Below are positions 56,311-64,000 of a stretch of 64,000 nucleotides of DNA, piece after piece (the stretch's first letter is position 1; the number at the start of each line of letters is the position of its first letter). The position numbers were made by a program, and so were the translations under genes. The stretch covers positions 12,728,330-12,792,329 of the forward strand of contig NC_037265.1 in NCBI RefSeq assembly GCF_000002425.4, written 5' to 3'. Under the pieces are notes generated by a model. The model was not told the origin of the DNA. It searched no databases and saw only the letters and a program-made list of their open reading frames with translations. Source of the DNA: Physcomitrium patens (lineage: Eukaryota > Streptophyta > Bryopsida > Funariales > Funariaceae).

Positions 56311-58453
56311 ACGGAAGAAAACCAGATCCGACTAAAGTTGATACAATTGGAAGAATGAAAGAGGATTGTGATTCTTTAACAGAGGTTCGTAGGTTTTTGG
56401 GTGCATATGTATTTTATCGAATCTGGATCCCTCATTTTGCTCACATAGCGGATCCATTATATGAACTGTTACGCAAGGGTTACCGATTTGAATGGAAAAA
56501 AAGGATATTCAGGCAATGCAAAGATTGAAGAAATTATTGATGTCACCTCCAATATTGAAGAAGGTTGATTATAAGTGCAATAGACCAGTGATTCTTACTA
56601 TGGACGCTAGTCCAATTGCCATTGGATGGGCTGTGGGTCATGATGATTTCAGTGGGAATAGATTTGCAGTTCGGTTTGGGGCTAAAGTTTTAAGTATTCG
56701 TCAGCGTGCATATTCGCAAGTCAAAAGAAAACTTTGGGGAGTCGTTTCGGCTATGAAAACTGAAAAGGACTATTTGATTGGGGCAGTAGTAATAATTAAA
56801 ACAGATTGCTTGCCATTGCTTGGAATGATTATTAACTGTTCAACGCCAGATATTGCAATGTTGAGATGGATTGCTTATATTAAGTCACTAAATCCAGAAT
56901 TTAAACATATTACTGGGAAAGGCAATTTAGTAGTAGACATGTTATCTCGAGCAAGATACGAGAGGGAGGACGAAATGGTTGAAGACATTGATGACGTCGG
57001 ATTGAAATTCTATTCAATATCAAATCTCAACAGAGAAGACAGGTATTTCTTGAAGAATCTCATGAAGGAGAATTATTGGATATTGGTCATTATTTGAATA
57101 CCTTGACTAAGCAGGAGAATTGGTCTATAGAAAAATTCAAACAAATAAGAAAAAAAAGCATATGGATTTTTACTTCGAGATGGATTCTTATGGAAGAGAC
57201 CGAAGAAAGGAATTGAGATGCCACAACGAGTGATAGGCAAAAGGGAAGAAAAACTAAAATTATTAAAGGAGTTTCATGATAGTTTATGGGCAGGGCATAG
57301 AGGAATCTGGGCTACTTTTGCTAAACTCAAGGAACGATATTGGTGGAAAAATATGTATCGAGATGTGCTCTCATTTGTAGAGTCATGTGAAATCTGTCAA
57401 TCGTATTCTAATATCCGACATCGAGATGGTCTTCATCCTACGTATCCTCTGGCTATTCATTTTAAATGGGTTGTTGATTTGGTTATTATGTCGGTTGGGT
57501 TATGGCAGATGAGATATTTGGTTTTAGCTTGTGAAGATTTATCAAATCAAGTAGAAGGAAGAGCATTGAGGACAAAATCTACAGAGGGGATTTGTAGGTT
57601 TTTGCTTGAAGATGTCATTTGCCACTACGGATGCGTAGGAAAAATCTTTGGAGATCATGGAGAATTAAATGCACAAGAAGCTCGTAAGTTCGTTGAAAGA
57701 TGTGGAGTTAAACTATCACTGACTACTGCTTATAATCCGGAAGGGAATGCAAAAAGCAAACGTTGTCACCCACCGATTGTGAAAGCATTAATTAAAGCTT
57801 GTAATGGGAAAGTTAAAGAGTGGCCACGGCTTTTGTCATTTGCATTATGGGCTGATCGAACAACACATAGTTCGGTGACAGGATATATGCCAGTAGAACT
57901 TATGACAGGTCAAAAACCAATTATGCCAATTGAATAAAAGGTACTTACTTGGAGTATGCTACCATGGGAAGATGGATTGACAAGAGAAGAACTTCTGGCT
58001 ATTAGGATTCGACAATTGGAGCAAAGAACAGAAGATGTCCAGATAGCATTGGAAAGGTTAAAAAGAGCAAGGTTACAAAACAAAGCGCGATTTGATAAGC
58101 AACATCGATTGAGACCAAAAGCAATCGAGGAAGGTGACTGGGTACTTGTTTATGACAATAGTCTGGATAATCAACATAGTACTTTGCGGAAATTTTCAAA
58201 ACGTTGGTTTGGACCATATGTTGTAACAACTGTTCATGATAATGCGACTTATTCATTATAGTAGTTAGATGGTACAAAATTGAAAATACCAATTGCAGAG
58301 AAGCGAGTAAAAATATTTAAACGAAGACATGCGGAGATGAATATGGAAGACCTTAATGAAGGTTTAAAGATTTCGCAACAAGAAGATGAAAGTGATTTGG
58401 ATAATGAAGGTGACGAAGACGAACTGGACAAAGACGTAGAAGATGTATTCTAA
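56311..58453 (+). pseudogene. A2 Pol C-terminal part: RNase H and integrase
   Basis: Resumes at CGGAAGAAAACCAGATCC. Connection and RNase H (MDASPIAIGWAVG) are readable. An extra A in an A8 run near 57155 shifts the frame. The integrase zinc region is present here (HDSLWAGHRG...CEICQS, 57270-57400). In the core the catalytic Glu is replaced: NAKSKRCH at about 57750. Stop TAA at about 57935 and TAG at 58260. The natural Pol tail (LKIPIAEKRVKIFKR, acidic end) reaches 58453. Confidence 0.87.
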
Positions 58454-58502
58454 ATCAAACAGCAATTTTTTTTATTGGAGCATGCCAGAGGATGCACAGG
58501 TT

Positions 58503-58515
58503 CAGAGGGGGTGGA
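58503..58515 (+). other. A2 polypurine tract
   Basis: CAGAGGGGGTGGA directly precedes the shared LTR. Confidence 0.8.
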
Positions 58516-59854
58516 TGTCGTGTTGTAATATGAGTATACAGTGAAAATAAAAAGAAAGGAGAATTTTATTAATATTCAATTACCTCGAATATTGGGAGCA
58601 TCGACCAACTCCAGTACAAATACTGAGTGGTCAGGTTCAGTCACTCCGTTATAGTCAGCCGGGGCATACTGAAATGCTCCGTTCGATTCCAATAACAGGA
58701 GACAACAGGAAGAGAAGGACCAATTCACATGACGGGTTCGAAGAGCCAATTGGATCCAATTTCGATAATCCAATCCGGGTCTTCTTATCCAATATGAGAC
58801 CTGAATTGGCCGGTCAACCCAATGGAGTCTAATTACGGGAAATCCAGGTCTTACTACGGGTCTTAGCCAATCTGACGCGAGGACCAATTTGACCCAATTA
58901 CGGGAACATCCAGGTTACTACGAGCATCTTTCCCAATATTGGACCTGAATTGGTCGGGCGACTCAATGTGGTCCCGATTACGGGGTTCGATTTTGTTTTA
59001 GGCTGTCCTGTTCTCTGTGCCGTTTCAGGGAACGTTTATTTCGGTAAAAGGATCTCTTAAAGGTAAAAACGGGGGGAGAAAAGCTCTGACAGCGAGAGCC
59101 AATTTCGGATCTAAGCCTTGATGGCGAGAGCCAATTCCGGATCCAAGACGGAAGATTGAAGAAATTTAGAGGATAAGTTTAGGAGAGAGAATGGTTTTTG
59201 GGGGGTTTTTTTTTGGAATCGGGGGAGCTAGTTTTTGTCAAGCTTTTGTAAGGTGACTAGTTCGGTTTTCATGGGAGTTTTTTGAAGATCAAGGGAATTA
59301 GAGAGAGAAGCTTCATGCTTCGGGTCGGGGAAGGAAAGACATAGAATTTGGATTTTTCTTCTTCGTAGAGTTTTGGGAAGACTGAGGCAATTGCTGCTAA
59401 AGTCAGTGTTGTAATGGTGAATCGGGATTTTTAAATGAAGTGGGTTTGAATACTCTTGACTGTTTTGTAAAATCGAGTTACGTCTGTGATTGAAGGATTA
59501 AAAGGATGTCTATAGGATTGAGTATGCGGAGTGAATGAAATTTATTGGGTTAATCTAACAGGACAGTCAGTGGATACAAGATCGTAAGTACAAAGGGGTA
59601 TTGAAGATTAACAGTTTGGGTTGTTTGAGGTTCTTTGTAACGTCTAGAGACCTACCGGCTGGGGAGATAAAAAAAAAAAGAATTCGACAAGCAGTCGAAG
59701 AGCATCTGTAAAGATTTACGGTACATTGTTGTAGTCGTTTATATTCCAGCAGTCAAAAACTGATAGACTTGCTTGACTATCGGCGAATCTCCATACTACC
59801 TTCTACAGCCAGACGCCCGGCGCGTTCTTGAGTAGGAAAGTACATAATACGACA
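58516..59854 (+). repeat. Shared A LTR between bodies A2 and A3
   Basis: 1,339 bp, TGTCGTGTTGTAATATG...AATACGACA. It is preceded by A2's polypurine tract and followed by A3's decayed primer site and gag leader, so it acts as 3' LTR of one body and 5' LTR of the next. No TSD occurs at either side. Confidence 0.9.
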
Positions 59855-59926
59855 TAAAGTGGTAAATTCGATGTGAAAGCTTGAGGTGGAAGGTATTGGA
59901 TTTTATTTTATTTTATTTTTATTTTT

Positions 59927-62299
59927 ATGGAAAACGAAAATAAAAATTTTGAAGGATTTTTGGGAGAAGTTTCTGGTGGGGAGTCTTCTAAAGGACAAGG
60001 TATGCACATGGATCCGTCTATTGCTAGTTTGTTTCAAGCCTTCTCATTGTCAATGCAGCAACAGCAAAGCAATGATCGAAAGGAAGCTTTGGCAACCAAA
60101 GCATTGCAAGCAGTGGTCAATAAAATTGATCAATTTGATGGGAGGAATATTTCAAGGTATTTAAGATGTTATGTTCATGAAATGGAATTAAATCGGGTTT
60201 CTGAGAAGAAAATGGTTGCACTATTTGGACTTGCTACGATACCGGAGATAAGGGACCACATTACATTGATTATGGATCGTTGAGGGAATTCATGGGAGGA
60301 TTTTTCACATGCATTGAAAGACGAATATTTCTTGGAAGATGCTGATCGCGTTACTAAGAAGCAGTTTCTGGGATGGATTGAACGGCCCAATAAGAATTTG
60401 CAAGCAACAGAGCTACTAAGGGAATTTGAGAGGCAGTACTCTCAATTATCGAAGGTAGAAAAATTGACATTGGAGCCGAACAAAGTTGATCTATTTCTTC
60501 AAGCTGTTGATGGAGAATTGCAAGAGAAATTAGAACCCCTTCTTGAAGACAAAGAAGAAGATGAAGGATTGACAATGAAGTGGAAGAACGTTGAAGATGC
60601 GATGGGGTTGCTTACAAAAAATGAAAGGAGGAAGGATAGGAGCAATATTCCGAAAACAGTACAAGCACCCAAAGCTCCAGTATGTACAACACCACCGACA
60701 ATGCCTACAGTTCAACCTTCGACATCCTTGTCAAAGAAAGCAGATATGGGTATGGAAGAAATTATACGAGGAATGCGAGATCTTCAAATCAAATTGGCAA
60801 GACTTGAAGAGAATACTTCTATAAATAATTCGAAGAATGTTTCAAAACAAGGATATGTACAAAGATGCATTTGGTGTGATGATGCTTCACACACTAGAAA
60901 AGATTGCAATGAATTTAATAATATGATACGGCAGGGAATTATTTGCTGGAAAGATGGGAAGATAGCATTGAAAGATAGGGAGGATCTTCTTCAAACCAAT
61001 TTTGGCAAGGGAGGAATGAGAGCATTGGTTCAAGATTACTTAAAAGAGCATGAAACAGTAGTACGAGAAAGTGCAAGTTATGGTGCTAGAGTAGATAATG
61101 AAATTGGTGGAAGTACGGAAATAAGTGAGTTTTGGGCTTTTTCCATTTCTACAATGCAAGAAAGGAAATTACCTTGAGAAGCGTTATTGAGAACTGCAGC
61201 TACAATACGAGGAAGAACAAGTTGGGAGGATCCTGTTGAGTCTCTTTCAGTTCATGCATATATTGCTAAGAGCCAACATGAAGCTTTGATGGAAGAAAAA
61301 AGACGAGGAAATTTTGATGATACTAGAGAAGAAAATTCTTTTAAGAGGCAAACTCGAGGAGACAAGGCTCGGGAGGCAGCTTCACAAGAATTGCCTGTAA
61401 AGGATACCTCAGCATCATTGGGAGAAAAAACAACAGAGACAAAAGATAAGGGCAAATCAATTGCTTATAAGCTACTTTCTGACATTGAAGCGGCAACAAA
61501 TTTGAAAGGGGTGTTGGAAGAACGTATATTAAACGCTAAGGTAGAATTCACATTGAAAGAAGTTTTGGAAATTACAAAGAAGAAGTTTCATGATGTTATC
61601 ATTGACAGCATTAAGCGAAAGAGGCAATTAATGGACGAAACTGGAATGAGTCATGCTATTGATGCAAGAATATATAAAGATGAAGAAGAGGTTGATATTG
61701 GTTACAAGCAATCAACAAATGAAAAGAACAGATATAATCAACAAATACGTTTTGAAGATTATAGTGATAAGGAAATAGAAACTTTGAACCATTATACTCG
61801 AAAGTATTCGGCAAAGGCAACTACTGAGGTATTGGTGAAAGTAGGAGATATAGAAGAACCAATTGTTGCTTTGGTGGACCATGGTTCTGAAATAAATCTC
61901 ATGTCTAAAGATCTTTATAAGAAGCAAAAATGGCCAATTGATATGGAACATGGATGGGCAATACGAGCAGCTAATAACACACGAGGCGAATTATATGAAG
62001 CTTGTCCAGATGTCAAAATTCGGATTGGGGATGTTGCGACGGAGCAACATTTCTTCGTTCAAGATACAACGTCTTATCCGTTGATTTTAGGACAACCTTA
62101 TATCACGGCAACACAGATGGAAACAAAGGTACTTGACGATGGTTCTGCTTATACAAGGGTACGGAGCGAAGATGGGAGGAAAGTTGTACAATTTCTAACA
62201 GTACCTCCTAACCATGAACGGAATCGAGATAGGTTGAGGGAGAAATCATTGCCAAAGATTGTTGAAGGATTTAAGGATTTTGGGGAGGTACCAGTGTAA
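59927..62299 (+). pseudogene. A3 Gag-protease
   Basis: Same frame throughout, broken only by TGA 60281-60283 and TGA 61175-61177, both shared with A2. Knuckle CIWCDDASHTRKDC and protease VDHGSEI are intact. It lacks A2's 1-nt deletion. Confidence 0.9.
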
Positions 62300-63593
62300 A
62301 GCGAGATTATGGAGGTACAAAAGAGGAGGTACTCTCGCGAGATGAAGGTGCCTTTGATGCGAGTTTTATTGGCATATTGGAGAATGGAAATATTATGTAT
62401 AAGAAAGTTGATGATTTTAAAAGAAAAGAAAGAAAAAGATTATATGATATTGAAGGACAATTATGCAAGATAGGTACATTGCAAGATGATGAGAGGATTT
62501 TGGATGTTTATGAAGAAAATGGGCTGGAAGATTCATTGGAATTGATTACATCTATTGGGTTAGGGGATAATGATAAGATTGTTGAGATTCATTCGAGAGA
62601 GGTTTATACCATGCTTGAATCTTTTCAAGCACCAGAAGTCACAGTAGAGACGAGATATAAAACGGCAGATAAGAAAGTAAAGCCTATTGCCGGACCATTA
62701 CCAGAGGATTCTAAAGAACAAATGGGAGAAGTATCAAAAGAAGCAAGTTTAAGAGATCCAATGAATATTGGACATCAGTTTACTGAAGAGACTTTTGAAG
62801 AATTGAAGATTGGTTCTGATGGTTCTTTATTGCCGGAGGAAATTACTTGCTTCAAAAAGATGTTGGCTAAACAAGGTAGATCGTTTGCCTTCGAATCTCA
62901 TGAAATTGGGTGTGTGGATCCAAATATTATAATACCTATGGTTATCTTCATTGTACCGCATGTACCTTGGAATCTAAGACCGATTCCAGTACCGAGGGCA
63001 CATTTACCTAAATTAGTGTAAGTATTGAAAGAAAAGATAAAGATGAAAATATTAGAACCTTCATTTGCGCCGTATTCTAGTCGATGGTTTACGATACCTA
63101 AGAAGAAAGGGTCACTATGGTTTATTCAAGATATGCAACTGATGAATGCAGTAACTGTCAGGAATGCAGGAATTGGACCAATTGTGGATGAATTTGTTGA
63201 GGCATTTGCTGGAAGGGCGATCTATTCAATGGGTGACTTGTATTCAGGTTATGATCAATTTCAACTTACCGAAGGAAATAGAGATATGACAACAATGAGG
63301 ACACCATTTGGATTGGTTAGAATGTGCACTCTTCCTCAAGGTGCGACCAACTCAGTTGCGCATATGATAAATGGAATGAATAAGGTATTATGAGATTTTA
63401 TTCCATAAAAGACTATGCCTTTTAGGGATGATGATCCTATAAAAGGGTGCAGAGAAGGAGACAAGAATGAAACTTTAGATAAGAGGGGGTGTCGCAAATA
63501 TGTTGTTGATCATATACAAAATTGTGAAAAGATTTTAACTCAGCTTGGAAAAGTGCATCTTATATTATCGGGTATGAAGTCCGTATTTAGAGT
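62300..63593 (+). pseudogene. A3 Pol N-terminal part
   Basis: Pol frame with first ATG 62377 and stops TAA 63019, TGA 63391 and TAA 63406, all shared with A2. RT motifs SMGDLYSGYDQFQL and TLPQGATNSVAHMI. The catalytic-site region reads PFRDD. Includes the uninterrupted site GGTAT (63571-63575) that C occupies in A2. Confidence 0.87.
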
Positions 63594-63628
63594 GCGCGTT
63601 CTTGAGCAGGAAAGCACATAATACGACA
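63594..63628 (+). repeat. A LTR terminal remnant in A3
   Basis: 35 bp equal to the end of the solo LTR in A2 (GCGCGTTCTTGAG...AATACGACA), followed by the same ACGGAAGAAAACC junction. About 1.36 kb (LTR plus flanking pol) has been deleted relative to A2. Confidence 0.88.
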
Positions 63629-64000
63629 ACGGAAGAAAACCAGATCCGACTAAAGTTGATACAATTGGAAGAATGAAAGAGGATTGTGATTCTTTAACAG
63701 AGGTTCGTAGGTTTTTGGGTGCATATGTATTTTATCGAATCTGGATCCCTCATTTTGCTCACATAGCGGATCCATTATATGAACTGTTACGCAAGGGTTA
63801 CCGATTTAAATGGAAAAAAGGCATATTCAGGCAATGCAAAGATTGAAGAAATTATTGATGTCACCTCCAATATTGAAGAAGGTTGATTATAAGTGCAATA
63901 GACCAGTGATTCTTACTATGGACGCTAGTCCAATTGCCATTGGATGGGCTGTGGGTCATGATGATTTCAGTGGGAATAGATTTGCAGTTCGGTTTGGGGC
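63629..64000 (+). pseudogene. A3 Pol continuation, cut by window end
   Basis: Matches 56311-56682 (connection region and RNase H start, MDASPIAIGWAVG), including its frame defects. Confidence 0.85.

Larger units (their letters stand above)
41107..64000 (+). mobile_element. A array: tandem LTR-body-LTR-body (A2, A3), running off the window
   Basis: LTR (41107-42319), body A2, shared LTR (58516-59854), body A3 (59855 to the window end). With C and its extra TSD removed, the repeat unit is about 8.54 kb. Bodies A2 and A3 differ at only about a dozen positions over the first 3.7 kb and share the same stop codons. The array sits in B's 5' LTR; its right end and TSD are outside the window. Confidence 0.85.

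Noticed and set aside
58516..59854. A3 as an independent insertion next to A2
   Set aside because: No TSD, a single shared LTR, and shared stops with A2 favour tandem duplication by recombination.
1..64000. CRISPR arrays, tRNA/rRNA genes, operons, endogenous pararetrovirus
   Set aside because: No regularly spaced repeats, no tRNA cloverleaf recognised, eukaryotic gene structure, and every pol region has LTRs and Ty3 or copia domain order rather than a pararetroviral one.

Overview
This is a nuclear window from a land plant. It holds one ordinary host gene near the left edge (about 1.15-2.84 kb, minus strand): a four-exon HDA8-type histone deacetylase with GT-AG introns and complete active-site motifs. 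A decayed Ty1/copia fragment lies at 1-420. Almost everything from 5.9 kb rightward is LTR retrotransposon sequence in nested insertions. The species cannot be named. The HDA8-type gene and the tRNA-Asp-primed Ty3 elements indicate a plant. The divergent Ty3 types could fit a non-flowering lineage, but that is only a guess.

Left stack (5,896-22,853). A minus-strand chromovirus-like Ty3 element (called F here) has LTRs at 5,896-6,415 and 22,326-22,853 and the target-site duplication CAAGC on both outer sides. Two plus-strand elements interrupt it. E (6,622-13,584, TSD ATGGT/ATAGT) carries an orphan LTR of family D. G1 (14,815-19,828, TSD CAAAC) is a same-family chromodomain element in the opposite orientation. 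It holds a truncated D LTR, which itself holds a solo G-type LTR (17,622-18,171, perfect TSD AGTGC). All coding regions here are heavily decayed.

Right stack (23,560-64,000). Minus-strand element B begins at 23,560. Its internal region is split by a D solo LTR (25,487-26,738), and its 5' LTR was hit twice by family A. A1 (32,695-40,986, minus) is young, with LTRs about 1% different and long open frames. A second A insertion starts at 41,107 (plus) and forms a tandem LTR-body-LTR-body array (A2, A3) that runs off the window. A2 holds a same-family solo LTR (54,972-56,310) and a complete element C (46,040-54,906, TSD GGTAT), which is a relative of B. A3 keeps the empty target site of C.

How the pieces work: each element encodes Gag (capsid, zinc knuckles), protease, reverse transcriptase, RNase H and integrase. 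B and C share a tRNA-Asp-type primer-binding site, a multi-knuckle Gag, and an extra coiled-coil ORF downstream of integrase that is the best candidate for something little described. Family A is unusual in having a divergent reverse transcriptase (LPQGATNS in place of the usual LPFGLxNAP), a -1 Gag/Pol frame relation, 4-bp TSDs, and LTRs with a dense CCAAT array. No RNA genes, CRISPR arrays or bacterial features were seen. Names A-G are local labels, not database families.
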